DNA of 64,000 bases from Streptomyces sp. TBY4. GTDB lineage: Bacteria > Actinomycetota > Actinomycetes > Streptomycetales > Streptomycetaceae. Position 1 is the stretch's first letter; each line of letters begins with the position of its first letter. The notes beneath the pieces are model-generated. The model was not told where the DNA came from. It did not search any database and saw nothing but the letters and a program-made list of their open reading frames with translations. The stretch spans positions 186,001 to 250,000 of the forward strand of contig NZ_JANAVF010000010.1 in assembly GCF_024213195.1 (NCBI RefSeq), in the 5' to 3' direction. Both the position numbers and the translations under genes were made by a program. Shown here one piece after another: positions 17,559-27,600 of the stretch.

Positions 17559-17762
17559 TCAGAGGGGACGGATGTCCTCGGCCTGCGGGCCCTTCTGGCC
17601 CTGGGTGACCTGGAACTCGACCTTCTGGCCCTCCTGGAGCTCACGGAAGCCCTGGGCGTTGATGTTGGAGTAGTGGGCGAAGACGTCGGGGCCGCCGCCG
17701 TCCTGCTCGATGAAGCCGAAGCCCTTTTCCGAGTTGAACCACTTCACAGTTCCGGTGGCCAT
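17559..17762 (-). CDS. cold-shock domain protein (CspA family)
   Basis: A 67-residue single-domain protein with RNP1 (KGFGFIEQ) and RNP2 (DVFAHYS) nucleic-acid-binding motifs and the usual N-terminus MATGTVKWFNSEKGFGF. It binds single-stranded RNA/DNA and acts as an RNA chaperone. The ATG at 17762 is preceded by a GGGAG site. The upstream region to about 17890 is a likely long 5' untranslated region. Such genes are multicopy in Streptomyces, so I give no exact paralogue name. Confidence 0.96.
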   Translation of the reverse strand: MATGTVKWFNSEKGFGFIEQDGGGPDVFAHYSNINAQGFRELQEGQKVEFQVTQGQKGPQAEDIRPL

Positions 17763-18034
17763 CTTTTTGCTCCCTGTCGGGGACGAGGGCCCTCGCTGGT
17801 GAGGACCCTTGGGTGTGGGGTGCTTGCCCTGGTCCTCCGACGCTTGGTGAAGCGGTACTTCGGACACACGACTGCCGATCACGAGGCATGATCTACCCAC
17901 TTGCACGAGGAGGGCAAACCGATGATCGGTTTGCCCCGGAACGAGCACTCCGCCGCAGGTCGCCGGGGCCCGCCACCGCGCGGGGCGGGAGCTGGTCAAC
18001 AGGCCCGCCGGGATCTGCCCCTAGGGTGGGGCCC

Positions 18035-18427
18035 ATGGAGTCTTACACGATGGGGCAGGCCGCCGAGCTGCTGGGCGTGAGCGTGGACACGGTGCGCCGG
18101 TGGGCCGACGCGGGCCGTTTCCCGACCCACCGGGAGGGAACCCGGCGCATCGTGGAGGGGCCGGACCTCGCCGCGTTCTGCGTGGAGGTGGCCCAGGAGG
18201 GCGCCGATGACGACGACGCCCCGCACACCTCGGCGCGCAACGCGTTCCCGGGGATCGTGACCGCGATCAAGCTGGGAGAGGTCTCGGCGCAGGTGGAGGT
18301 CCAGGCGGGCCCGCACCGGGTGGTGTCGCTGCTGACGCGGGAGGCCGTGGAGGAACTGGGCCTGCAGCCGGGCGTGACGGTGACGGCCCGGGTCAAGTCG
18401 ACGAGCGTGCACGTCGACCGCGCCTGA
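18035..18427 (+). CDS. HTH (MerR/excisionase-like) plus TOBE-domain protein
   Basis: The 130-residue protein has an N-terminal winged HTH (YTMGQAAELLGVSVDTVRRW, then DAGRFPTHREGTRRI). An acidic linker (EGADDDD) and a C-terminal TOBE/Mop-like domain follow (GIVTAIKLGEVSAQVEVQAG). TOBE domains of this size bind molybdate or similar oxyanions, so this is probably a metal-oxyanion-responsive regulator; the ligand is inferred. The ATG at 18035 follows a GGTGGGG stretch. No molybdate transporter is adjacent. Confidence 0.85.
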   Translation: MESYTMGQAAELLGVSVDTVRRWADAGRFPTHREGTRRIVEGPDLAAFCVEVAQEGADDDDAPHTSARNAFPGIVTAIKLGEVSAQVEVQAGPHRVVSLLTREAVEELGLQPGVTVTARVKSTSVHVDRA

Positions 18428-18468
18428 ACGCCTGTCCGGCGCTCACCCGCGGTACCGGAAGCACCGCC

Positions 18469-19068
18469 TCAGGCGCGGCGGACCCGCCACAGCCACGCAG
18501 TCGTGCAGGTCAGCAGGACGAGCGTCGCCAGGTTGGCCAGGTGGGCCGCGGTGTCACCGGCCGGGGCGGCGCTGGACCATGTCCAGACGCTGATGGCGAC
18601 GGTCGGCAGCACGGCGGTGAGCAGCACTCCGGCCGTCTTCTGGACGGCGGTCCAGTGCACCGAGGTGCAGAGGAGCACCGCGCCGGTGACGCGGAACACG
18701 GTGCTGGAGAACCCCGCCGCGGGGACGTCGGGGAAGAGCGCGGCGACGAGGAAGGGGAGGGTGAGCATCAGGAGCGGGACCAGGGGGTGCACCTTCCCGC
18801 GCCGGACGGACACGCCGGCGCCGCCGGGGGCCGGTGCCGCGACGGCCCCGTTCCCCGCCTCGGCCAGGGCCGTCGCCGCGATCGTACGGGGGTCCCCGAG
18901 CTCTCCCAGGACCTCGCCGATCGCGACGTGGGGGCGTTCGGCGCGGGTCACCTCGATGTGTTCGGCGAGGTCGGCGAGGAGCTCCCGGCGGCGGTCGGCG
19001 GGAAGCGTGGAGGCCTCGCGTTCGACGGCGGAGAGGTAGTCGCGTACGGGGTCGGCCGAGGTCTTCAT
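18469..19068 (-). CDS. HAAS/DUF1700-type membrane protein partnered with PadR
   Basis: The 199-residue protein has an N-terminal helical HAAS-like segment (VRDYLSAVEREASTLPADRR, then LLADLAEHIE; GELGDPRTIAATALAE) and about four hydrophobic segments in the second half. This composition is the usual partner of PadR regulators in Gram-positive bacteria. Its start overlaps the PadR stop (ATGA at 19065-19068), so the two are co-translated. The function is unknown; it is probably a sensor or effector controlled by PadR. Confidence 0.8.
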   Translation of the reverse strand: MKTSADPVRDYLSAVEREASTLPADRRRELLADLAEHIEVTRAERPHVAIGEVLGELGDPRTIAATALAEAGNGAVAAPAPGGAGVSVRRGKVHPLVPLLMLTLPFLVAALFPDVPAAGFSSTVFRVTGAVLLCTSVHWTAVQKTAGVLLTAVLPTVAISVWTWSSAAPAGDTAAHLANLATLVLLTCTTAWLWRVRRA

Positions 19069-19439
19069 GCGGAGTCTCCGGTGGCGTGGTGCGGGGTGGT
19101 GAGGAAGCCGTCGACGGCGTTGCGGAAGCCGGGCCAGACGCGGGTGAACTCCTCGAGCGCGACACGGCCGCTGTCGGTGAGCGCGTAGTAGCGACGGGGT
19201 GGTCCGGAGGCGGACTCCTGCCAGGTGGTGGTGACCAGGTCGTCGCGGCGCAGCCGGGAGAGCAGCGGGTAGACCGTGCCCTGGCTGGTGGCCAGGGTGC
19301 CGGATTCCTCCAGGGCGTGGAGGAGTTCCACGCCGTACCGGGGCCGGTCCCGCATCAGGGCGAGTACGCAGTACTCCAGGACCCCCTTGCGCAGCTGGGC
19401 GGCCGCCCGGGCCTGCTTGGTCGAATCACCTGGTTCCAT
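19065..19439 (-). CDS. PadR family transcriptional regulator
   Basis: A 124-residue winged-helix repressor: QLRKGVLEYCVLALMRDRPR, YGVELLHALEESGTLATSQG, TVYPLLSRLRRDDLV and the wing GPPRRYYALTDSGRVAL. PadR proteins typically repress their own operon. An inverted repeat CCTGGT-N6-ACCAGG lies 13-31 bp upstream of the start. It forms a two-gene operon with the membrane protein that follows. Confidence 0.92.
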   Translation of the reverse strand: MEPGDSTKQARAAAQLRKGVLEYCVLALMRDRPRYGVELLHALEESGTLATSQGTVYPLLSRLRRDDLVTTTWQESASGPPRRYYALTDSGRVALEEFTRVWPGFRNAVDGFLTTPHHATGDSA

Positions 19440-19452
19440 GCGATGCAAGATA

Positions 19453-19470
19453 CCTGGTGAGGCGACCAGG
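19453..19470. promoter_or_regulatory. candidate PadR operator
   Basis: CCTGGT (19453-19458) and ACCAGG (19465-19470) form an inverted repeat just upstream of the PadR start. A further direct ACCTGGT copy overlaps the first codons (19428-19434). Confidence 0.45.
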
Positions 19471-19604
19471 CGGAAGGTGCGCGTGACCTCGCCGGATTTC
19501 TGTGGCCGATACTTGCTCGGGTGACGGGGGGAAGCACGGTCGCGGGTCAACCGGTAGGGCACGGGAACCGGTTCACGGCCAGGTCAAAGGGTGTGGGTGA
19601 TCGC

Positions 19605-20594
19605 ATGGGCATGTCGGTGCTGTCGGATGCCGGCGTGGCGCGTGAGGACAGGTTCGACTGGTTCTGCGAGGCGGTGTCCAGCGATGTGATGCCGATCATG
19701 CTCAGCACCCGGCACACGGCCGACTTCCGCGCCAGGATCACGGACCTGGACCTCGGGGTGGTGCGGTTGTCCTCCGTGGCCTGCTCGTCGGTCCTCTCGC
19801 GGCGCACCGCCGCCCATGTCCGGCGCGGTGATCCGGAGAACCTGCAGCTGGCCCTTGTCACGCAGGGCTCGTTCAGGATCTCCCAGCGGGGCACCGATTC
19901 GGTGATCGCGGGGGGACTCGTGCTCACGGACACCTCGCGGCCGAGCGCGGGGGTCTGCGCGGGCGGGCGGATCGAGTCGATCGTGCTGCAGATTCCCCGG
20001 CCCGCCCTGGGGCTGCGCCCGGACCGGGTGGACCGCCTCCTCGCGCGGAGCCTCGCCGCGGACGTGGGCTCGGGGGCCGTCTTCGCCGACTTCCTGAAGA
20101 CGCTGCTCACCCATGGCCCGCGCTGCGGCCCGGAGGAACTGCGCGGAATGGGCTCCATCGCCCTCGACCTGGCCACCGCATGCCTCGCGCAGCAGCTCGG
20201 CGACCTCGGCGAGGCGCCCGCCGAGGTGCGCGCGCAGGAGGCCCTGCGGCGGATCCACCGCTTCGTCGAGAACAACCTGGGCGACCCGGCCCTGACGCCC
20301 CAGGCGATCGCCGACCGGCACAACATGTCCCTGCGGGCCCTCCACGCCCTCTTCGCCGACCAGCCCCTGAGCATCGCGGCCCACATCCGCGAAGGCCGGC
20401 TGGAGCGTGCCCGCGCCGACCTCGCGCGCGGGGAGCTGAGCGACCAGCCCGTCCAGGCGATCGCGGCGCGCTGGGGATTCTCCAGCGCCACCGCGTTCAG
20501 CCGGGCGTTCCGGGAAGCCTACGGAACGACCCCGACCGAGCACCGCGCGTCGGCCCCGGCCGCCCCCGCCACGCCGGACGACGCCGGATGTTAG
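19605..20594 (+). CDS. AraC family transcriptional regulator
   Basis: The 329-residue regulator has an AraC-binding-domain-like N-terminus (DRFDWFCEAVSSDVMPIM, as in RipA/TetD-like members) and a C-terminal double HTH: IADRHNMSLRALHALFADQP and WGFSSATAFSRAFREAYGTT. The latter is the AraC signature. The effector is unknown. ATG 19605 or 19611 is preferred; the frame is open from 19521. It is followed after 10 bp by a methyltransferase gene, a possible operon partner. It is transcribed divergently from PadR. Confidence 0.9.
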   Translation: MGMSVLSDAGVAREDRFDWFCEAVSSDVMPIMLSTRHTADFRARITDLDLGVVRLSSVACSSVLSRRTAAHVRRGDPENLQLALVTQGSFRISQRGTDSVIAGGLVLTDTSRPSAGVCAGGRIESIVLQIPRPALGLRPDRVDRLLARSLAADVGSGAVFADFLKTLLTHGPRCGPEELRGMGSIALDLATACLAQQLGDLGEAPAEVRAQEALRRIHRFVENNLGDPALTPQAIADRHNMSLRALHALFADQPLSIAAHIREGRLERARADLARGELSDQPVQAIAARWGFSSATAFSRAFREAYGTTPTEHRASAPAAPATPDDAGC

Positions 20595-20604
20595 TTTCGC
20601 TCCC

Positions 20605-21240
20605 ATGATCGATCACCAGGCCGAGACCAGGGCGGCCTACGACGGAGTCGTGGACCTGTACGCGTCGATGTTCGCCGACCGGCTGGAGACGCATCCCTTC
20701 TCGCGCGCCATGATCAACACCTTCGCCGAACTGACGCGCGGGTCGGGGAACCGGCGAGCGGCGGACGTCGGCTGCGGTCCCGGACATCTGACGGCCATGC
20801 TGCACGACCTGGGCCTGGACGCCTTCGGGCTCGACCTCTCCCCAGCCATGGTCGGCCACGCCCGCCGGGCGCACCCGGCGCTGCGGTTCGACGAGGCACG
20901 GATGGAGGCCCTGCCCGTCGGGGACGGCGAGCTCGGCGGCGTCCTGGCCCACTACTCGATGATCCACACCCCGCCGGAGGAACTGCCCGCGCTCCTTGCC
21001 GAGCAGGCGCGCGTCCTGGCGCCCGGGGGCCTGCTCCTCGTCTCGTTCTTCGCGACCGGGGGAGCGGACCCGGTCCGTTTCGACCACAAGGTGACGCCCG
21101 CCTACAGCTGGCCGGTGGACCGGTTCGCCGCACTGCTGTCCGGGGCGGGCCTGAACGTCTTCGCCCGGCTGATCCATGACCCGGCCTCCGAGCGCGGCTT
21201 CCTCGACGCCCACCTGCTGGCCCGCCGCCCGGCGGTCTAG
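20605..21240 (+). CDS. class I SAM-dependent methyltransferase
   Basis: The 211-residue enzyme has SAM-binding motif I ADVGCGPGHLTAML, motif II LDAFGLDLSPAMV, motif III GVLAHYSMIHTPPEELP and the post-motif ARVLAPGGLLLVSFF. The acceptor is unknown. It is separated by 10 bp from the AraC gene and probably cotranscribed with it. Confidence 0.9.
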   Translation: MIDHQAETRAAYDGVVDLYASMFADRLETHPFSRAMINTFAELTRGSGNRRAADVGCGPGHLTAMLHDLGLDAFGLDLSPAMVGHARRAHPALRFDEARMEALPVGDGELGGVLAHYSMIHTPPEELPALLAEQARVLAPGGLLLVSFFATGGADPVRFDHKVTPAYSWPVDRFAALLSGAGLNVFARLIHDPASERGFLDAHLLARRPAV

Positions 21241-21338
21241 ACCGACCGGCTGCCGGAAGAGGTCCGGATCACACTCGGGACCCGTCCTCAGCAGGCATTT
21301 CCCGGTGTTAAGATTTTGTTTGATCGATCTCGATCGCA

Positions 21339-21365
21339 GGATTGTTACTCCCCGAGGACACCACC
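21339..21365 (+). promoter_or_regulatory. RAT-like ribonucleic antiterminator site (LicT/BglG target)
   Basis: The leader holds GGATTGTTACT, the conserved 5' half of LicT/SacY-type antiterminator targets. GG-A-CA-CC-ACC follows, able to pair back as the family's bulged hairpin. It lies about 47 bp before an intrinsic terminator and 190 bp before the PTS gene, and a LicT-type protein is encoded after the PTS gene. The 5' half matches better than the 3' half. Confidence 0.65.
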
Positions 21366-21411
21366 TTCGTCGCCCCGCGACGCCAAGGCGGTGCACCGCT
21401 TGAGGGGAGGC

Positions 21412-21452
21412 AAGGCCTGGGTAGCGCCGCGTGCGCGACCCGGGCCTTTTTT
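21412..21452 (+). terminator. leader (attenuator) terminator of the PTS gene
   Basis: GGCC-T-GGGT-A-GCGC pairs with GCGC-G-ACCC-G-GGCC and is followed by TTTTTT. It is a classical T-tracted terminator, rare in this GC-rich genome, placed between the RAT-like site and the PTS coding region. Bound antiterminator should allow read-through. Confidence 0.85.
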
Positions 21453-21526
21453 GTTGCCCGGATCCGGGCGGGAGAGATCGCGAACCGAAGCAGGATGGCA
21501 AGAGCCCCAGGATGCAAGGACGCATC

Positions 21527-23626
21527 ATGAACACACCCGTAGCCGGACCCGGCACGCTGGCGGAGCAGATCCTCCGCGGCGTCGGCGGAGCCGAGAACAT
21601 CGAGAGCCTCACGCACTGCGCGACGAGGCTGCGCTTCCAGCTCCACGACGGTTCGAAGGCCGACACGGCCGGGCTCGACGCCCTCGCCGGCGTCATGGCC
21701 ACCGTGCCGCAGTCCGGTGACCGCCTGCAGATCGTGATCGGCGGAGCCGTCGCACGCGTCTACTCCGAGATCATGAACCTGCCGTCCATGGCGGGCGGGG
21801 GCACCCCCGGCCCGAAGTCCGACGCCGACGTCAAGGCCGCGATGCGGGCCAAGAGCCGTGGCCGGTACGCCTGGGTCGACAACTTCTTCGAGTACCTCTC
21901 GGACTCGTTCCGCCCGCTCATGGGCGTCCTGCTGGGCTCCTCGCTCATCATCGCGATCGCCTCCGTCCTCGACGCCCTGGGCTTCGTCGACTTCCGTGCC
22001 GCGGACAAGTCCGCCACCTGGGTGTTCGTCGACGCCATGTGGCGCTCGGTGCTGTACTTCCTGCCGATCATGGTCGCCTACAACGCGGCCAAGAAGCTGA
22101 AGGTCGACCCCTGGGTGGGCGCCGCGGTGATGGCCGCGGTGATGACCCCGAACTTCACCGGCATGCTCAACCCGAAGTCCGGGATCCCCGGCATCACCTG
22201 CACCACCAACGGGACCCTCGGCACCCAGGAATGCGTCGCGCACGTCTTCGGACTGCCGATGCAGCTGAACGACTACGGCGGCCAGGTCTTCGTGCCGCTG
22301 CTGATGGTGGCCGTGCTCGCCCTGGTCTACAAGGGACTGCAGCGCATCTTCCCGGAGACCGTCCACCTGGTCTTCGTACCGTTCTTCAGCATGCTGATCA
22401 TGATCCCGATCACCGCCTTCCTCATCGGCCCGATGGGCGTCTGGGCCGGCAACGGCCTCGGCTCCGGTCTGTCCTGGCTGAACGGCAACGCCCCGATCGT
22501 CTTCGCGATCATGATTCCGCTGCTGTACCCCTTCCTGGTGCCGCTGGGCCTGCACTGGCCGCTGAACGCGCTCATGCTCGTGAACATCAACACCCTCGGC
22601 TACGACTTCATCCAGGGCCCCATGGGAGCCTGGAACTTCGCCTGCTTCGGCGCGACCGCCGGTGTGCTGCTGCTCTCCATCCGCCACCGCGAGAAGGAGA
22701 TGCGCCAGACCTCCGTCGGCGCCCTGGCCGCGGGTCTGCTCGGCGGCATCTCGGAGCCCTCGCTGTACGGCATCCACCTGCGCTTCAAGCGGATCTACCC
22801 GCGCATGCTCGTGGGCTGCCTCGTCGGCGGCGTGATCGTGGGCGTCCTGGGCGGCGTGGACACCAAGGCCTTCGCCTTCACCTCCCTGCTGACCATCCCG
22901 GTCTTCTCCCCGATGGGCACCTACGCCATCGCGATCACCGCGGCCTTCTTCGTCTCGATGGCCCTCGTGTACTTCTCCGACTTCCGCACCCCGGAGGACC
23001 GCGCCCAGGCCAACGCCCTGCGCGACGCCGCCGAGGCGGCCGCCCGCGGGGAGGCCGCGCCGGCCGATGACCGCGAGCTCGCCACCGTCGGAGCGGCGGC
23101 GGCCACCGCGGGCGCTTCCACCGGATCCGCCCCCTCCGCCGCCCCCGCGGCTCCCGCCCCCACCCTCCCGAAGGGCATCGAGCTGGCCGCACCCGTCGCG
23201 GGCCGTGTCGTGGGCCTGGACGAGGTCGGTGACCCCGTCTTCGCCTCCCGCGCGCTCGGCGAGGGCGTGGGCATCGAGCCGGCCGACGGCCGCGTCGTCG
23301 CCCCGGTCGACGGAGAGCTGATCATCGTCGCCGCCACCGGGCACGCCTTCGGCATCCGTACCGCGGACGGGGTCGAGGTCCTCATCCACATCGGCATCGA
23401 CACCGTGCAGATGAAGGGCGAGGGCTTCGAGGTCCGCGCCGAGGCCGGACGCCAGGTCTCCACCGGTGACCTCCTCGTCGAGGTGGACCTCGACGCCGTC
23501 CGCGCGGCGGAGCACCCGACCGTCACGCTCATGACCGTCACCAACACCGCCGACCTCACCTCGGTCGAGCCGCACACCGGGCAGACCGTCGCCGCCGGGG
23601 CGCCCGTGGTGACCGTACGGCGGTAA
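21527..23626 (+). CDS. beta-glucoside-type PTS transporter, EIIBCA fusion
   Basis: The 699-residue membrane permease imports and phosphorylates a sugar, probably a beta-glucoside. Domain order: EIIB (residues 1-90) with phosphocysteine Cys31 in THCATRLRF; EIIC (about 110-500) with many membrane segments; an Ala/Pro-rich linker (about 510-545); EIIA (about 550-699) with phosphohistidine His621 in LIHIGID and the GHAFGIRT segment. ATG 21527 is chosen because AAGGA lies at 21516-21520; an ATG at 21512 adds five residues. The gene is controlled by the RAT/terminator leader and the downstream LicT-type protein. A single fused EIIBCA is characteristic of the BglF/BglP family. Confidence 0.93.
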   Translation: MNTPVAGPGTLAEQILRGVGGAENIESLTHCATRLRFQLHDGSKADTAGLDALAGVMATVPQSGDRLQIVIGGAVARVYSEIMNLPSMAGGGTPGPKSDADVKAAMRAKSRGRYAWVDNFFEYLSDSFRPLMGVLLGSSLIIAIASVLDALGFVDFRAADKSATWVFVDAMWRSVLYFLPIMVAYNAAKKLKVDPWVGAAVMAAVMTPNFTGMLNPKSGIPGITCTTNGTLGTQECVAHVFGLPMQLNDYGGQVFVPLLMVAVLALVYKGLQRIFPETVHLVFVPFFSMLIMIPITAFLIGPMGVWAGNGLGSGLSWLNGNAPIVFAIMIPLLYPFLVPLGLHWPLNALMLVNINTLGYDFIQGPMGAWNFACFGATAGVLLLSIRHREKEMRQTSVGALAAGLLGGISEPSLYGIHLRFKRIYPRMLVGCLVGGVIVGVLGGVDTKAFAFTSLLTIPVFSPMGTYAIAITAAFFVSMALVYFSDFRTPEDRAQANALRDAAEAAARGEAAPADDRELATVGAAAATAGASTGSAPSAAPAAPAPTLPKGIELAAPVAGRVVGLDEVGDPVFASRALGEGVGIEPADGRVVAPVDGELIIVAATGHAFGIRTADGVEVLIHIGIDTVQMKGEGFEVRAEAGRQVSTGDLLVEVDLDAVRAAEHPTVTLMTVTNTADLTSVEPHTGQTVAAGAPVVTVRR

Positions 23627-23640
23627 CGACCGCCACCGGA

Positions 23641-23685
23641 ACGACGCGGGCACGCGCCACCTCGTGGGGTGCGTGCCCGCGTCGT
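23641..23685 (+). terminator. terminator between the PTS and antiterminator genes
   Basis: ACGACGCGGGCACGC (23641-23655) pairs perfectly with GCGTGCCCGCGTCGT (23671-23685). It should limit read-through, so the downstream antiterminator gene may have its own weak promoter or be expressed at low level. Confidence 0.8.
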
Positions 23686-23753
23686 ACCCGGAGTGCCAGA
23701 CAATGCGGGATCATTGGGCGGTACCGGACCGCGAAAGAGAAGGAGAGCAGGCG

Positions 23754-24605
23754 TTGAAGGCGCTGCGTGTCCTCAATAACAACGTGGTCCTCGCGCGCGA
23801 CGACAAAGGCCAGGAGGTCATCCTCACCGGCCGCGGCATCGGGTTCAGCTCACGCCAGGGCAAGCCCGTCGACCCCGCGCTGATCGTGCGCGTCTTCGTC
23901 CCGGCGGACGGCCGCGACCCCGACCACCTGAGCGAGGTCCTCGCCCTCATCGACGAGGACGTCCTGCGGGCCGTAGTGATCGCCCTCGACGAAGCCGGCA
24001 TCGAGGGACGCGAATCCACCCGGCCGACCCTCGCCATCGCCGTAGCCGACCACGTCGTCGGCGCGCTCGACCGGGCCGCGCGGGGCATCGTCATCGAGTA
24101 CCCGCTGCGCGCGGAGGTCCAGGCGCTGTACTCCACCGAGTACGCCCAGGCGCAGCGCCTGCTGGCGGCCATCAACGAGCGCGTGGACCCGCGACTGGAG
24201 GAGTCCGAGGCGATCGCGCTCGCGCTGCACCTGGTCAACGCGGGTTTCGCCACGGGTGACCTGTCCTTCACGTACACGATGACCGGGGTCATCCAGCAGA
24301 TGCTGGCGGTGGTGAGGGAGCGGTACGGGCTGTCCGTCTCCCAGGAGTCCATGAGCGCGGCACGCTTCATCACCCACGTGCGCTACCTCTTCGTCCGCAT
24401 CCAGCAGCACCGGCAGCTGAAGGGGCACGAGACCACGATCGGAGAGGGCATCCGCCGGCACTACCCGGAGGCGACCCGCACCGCGCAGCAGCTGGCGACG
24501 ATCGTCGAACTGCGGCTGGGCCAGCACCTGAGCGAGGACGAGGTCTCCTACCTGGCCCTGCACGTGGCCCGCATGACCACGGAGCCGGACGGCACCGCCG
24601 TCTAG
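23754..24605 (+). CDS. LicT/BglG family transcription antiterminator
   Basis: The 283-residue RNA-binding regulator starts with the co-antiterminator domain: LKALRVLNNNVVLARDDKG aligns residue by residue with the LicT start MKIKKVLNNNVVL, which fixes the TTG at 23754 (AAGGAG site upstream) as the start. Two PTS regulation domains follow: PRD1 with conserved His in AVADHVVGAL and ALHLVNAGF, and PRD2 with His in FITHVRYLF and LALHVARM. It should bind the RAT-like hairpin at 21339-21365 when its PRDs signal substrate availability. The ORF track's earlier in-frame ATG lies inside the upstream terminator and is unlikely to be used. Confidence 0.93.
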   Translation: MKALRVLNNNVVLARDDKGQEVILTGRGIGFSSRQGKPVDPALIVRVFVPADGRDPDHLSEVLALIDEDVLRAVVIALDEAGIEGRESTRPTLAIAVADHVVGALDRAARGIVIEYPLRAEVQALYSTEYAQAQRLLAAINERVDPRLEESEAIALALHLVNAGFATGDLSFTYTMTGVIQQMLAVVRERYGLSVSQESMSAARFITHVRYLFVRIQQHRQLKGHETTIGEGIRRHYPEATRTAQQLATIVELRLGQHLSEDEVSYLALHVARMTTEPDGTAV

Positions 24606-24629
24606 GCCGGACGCCGTCACCTGGTGGCG

Positions 24630-27600
24630 TCACCGGGCGGCGCGGGTCGTCCGCGGACAGGTCTCCCGGTACGCCGCTTCGCGGATCCGGGTCCGCCACT
24701 GGGCACGGTCGAGCCCGCCGCCGAGGCGGGAGCACAGGGCCGCCGCGACGTCCTCGGGAGCGATGGAGTGCTGCAGCGGCGGGGTGTTGCGGCCCTGGGA
24801 GCGCAGCGTCAGGCCGTCGCGTCCGAAGGCCAGGTCCCTGACCTCGTCCCCGGGGCCCAGCAGGGCCGTGCCCAGGGCCTTGCGGGATTCCACGTCCCAC
24901 AGGCGGATCCGGCCCAGTCCGTCGCCGGTGGCGAGGGTGCCGCCGTCGGGGGAGAACCCGAGCGCGGTGATGGGCACGGGCTCTCCGGCCGCGGAAGGCA
25001 GCCCGTCGTCGAGTACGCCCAGCCGCTGGGTGAGATCGCCGTCCCACAGCGTGACCCGGCCGACGCCGTCGGCAATCGCGAAGAACCGGCCGTCCCCGCT
25101 GAACGCCAGCGCGAGCCCGAGCTCCCGCTGCGAGGCCGTCCGTTCGACACGGCCCTCGGGGAGCCTGACCACGGTGCCGCCACCGAGCACGAGCAGCTTC
25201 CCGTCGGGTCTGACGGCCATCGTGGACGGCCCGTTGGGGAAGTCCGCGATCTGCTGTCCGCTCGTGAGCTCGACCAGTATCGACAGGTCCCCCGAGAGAA
25301 TCGCGTACACGGCCGTCGTCCCGTTCCGCCGGACCGGTGCGAGGGCGCTGACAGTCCTGGCGACGATCGCGTCGTAGGGCACGGGCTCGACGGGGAGGGC
25401 CCGCTGTCCCCGGACGTCCCACAGTCGGATCACCGAGCCCTGGGCATCACGCGGTCCGTAGGCGAAGAGGGTTCCGTCGGAGCTGAAGGCGCCCAGGGCC
25501 AGATCCGTGACCCCCTCGGGCGGCGCCGCCGGCAGCCTCACCGACGGGAGCCGTACGCCCGGTCCGGGGGCGCTCCCGCCGACCGGACGCTGCTCGAAGG
25601 AGTGCTCCTTGCCCTCCCTGCGCATGGTGATCGTGTGAGTGCCATCCGGGCCGGCGTACACGGGATCGGCGGAGAACCGGGCCCACGGTGTCCGCAGGGC
25701 CTGGCCGAGCGCGATGGTGGCCACGCCCAAAGTGCCCGCCCTGAGGTACCGGAGCTTCCCCTCGGCGGCGTCGAAGCGGACGTTCGAGGGCATCTCGTTC
25801 GGCAGCAGCCGGGAGAAGACGAGGGCGTTGCCCCGGTGGTCGTCGGTTCGCCAGAGCAGGACGGCGTCCTTGCGGAGACCGGCGAGGAAGGCCCCGTCGG
25901 AACTGAAGGAGATGTCGGTGACGTCGCGCGCCGCGATCAGATCACGGGAACGGCCGGCCCCGGCCTCCAGGTCGATCAGCTGCACTCCGGCGGTGAGCTT
26001 CAGGGCCAGCATCCGGCCGTCGGGGCCGAAGTGGAGCGTGCCGGCCGGACACGCGCCGCCGGGGATGCGCAGCAGGTGCGGGTCGGGTGCCGTGACCTTC
26101 TCGCGCCGGGCCACGTCCCAGACCTCGACGGCGCCGCCGCTCGCGCAGAGCGCGAGGCGCCCGCCGTCCGGGCTGAGGGCGACGGCGTCGCCGTTCTCGG
26201 CCGCGTCCGCGGCGAACACCAACTTCCTGCTGCGGACGTCCCACACCTCCGCCCGTCCCCGCACGGCCGCAGCCAGTAGCCGGCTGCCGTCACCCCAGGA
26301 CGTGCTGGTCACCTCCGACGCGTTCTCGCGCACGATCGTGTCGTAGGTGCCGCTGTCGGTGGTGAGGTCCCACAGACGGATCTCGGCCGGTCTGGAGGAC
26401 GGCCCGTCGACGGCTCCGCCCTGCCACGTCGACGCGGCCCACTGCCCGTCCGGACTGGGCCGCAGCGGGCTGGAGGCGACCACCTCCTCCAGGCCGGCCC
26501 GCCCGGGGGGCGGTGCCGGCTTGGGGGCGCCGGGCACGTTGTGCACGGACACCCGGCGCCGCGTGCGCAGGTCCCACCGCTCGACCTCGAGCTCCTTGTG
26601 CAGGGTGAGGGTGGTGCCGTCCGGGCCCAGCCAGGCGCTCTGGCGCTGCACGTCACCGGTCGCCACCTGGATGTCGGGCTCCGCGCGGTGGGTGTGGGCC
26701 GTGTACAGGGCCGCCTTCGTCTCCGGCGTACGGGCCATGCTCCAGGCCGCGAGGCCGAGCCGGGCCGCGGTGTCCGGGTCGGTGGCCCGCAGGCTGTCCG
26801 CGACGGCCGCCGCGTGCAGGGCCGCGGTCAGGAGCCGCCGGTCCCTGCCGGAACGATTCTGCTGCCAGGCGACGGTCCCCGCGAGGAACGCCAGTACGGT
26901 CAGCAGCGAGATCGTCGCCCGGGCCGCCCGCCGGCGGCGGACGGTACGCCGGTGGGTGGCGGTGCCGGCGGCGAGGAAGTCCGCCTCCAGGGGCGTGAGT
27001 TCGCTCCGGCCGTCTGCCGCGGTGAGCTCGTGCAGCTGGGTGAGGCGTACCGGGGCCACGCGTACCCCGGGGTCCCGGCCGACGGACTCCCACGCGCCGG
27101 CGGCCTCGGTCAGCCATCGGTGCAGCCGCAGCTTCTCGCGGTCCGCCTCGATCCAGCCGTTCAGCCGGGGCCAGGCCGTGATCAGCGTTTCGTGGGCCAG
27201 GTCGACGGTGTCCTCGTCGAGGGTGATCAGGCGGGCCCGGGCCAGGATCTCCAGGACCGCGGACGTCCGGCGGCCGTCCCCGACGGCTTCGAGCTCGGCC
27301 CTGGTGGTGGGCCGGCGCGTGTCGGGGGCACCGTCGCCCGGGGCGATCAGCCGGAGCATCACCTGCCGTGCGGTCCCGGCCTGCCGCGGGTCCATGGCCT
27401 CGTACGCCGCTTCGGCGCTCTGGGCGACGGCGCCGCGCATGCCCCCCGCCCGCTCGTACGCCTCCAGGGTGAGGGTACGGCCGCGGCGGCCGCGCCAGGT
27501 CTCCAGCAAGGCGTGCGAGAGCATCGGCAGCCCGCCCGTGAGGGTGGCGACCTCCTCGACGAGGGCTTCGGTCAGGGCCCGTTCGACGAGGAGCCCGCAG

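Noticed and set aside
15019..17673. 884-codon plus-strand frame across livM, livK and the GNAT gene
   Set aside because: A shadow frame that crosses two genes and the liv terminator; composition is not protein-like.
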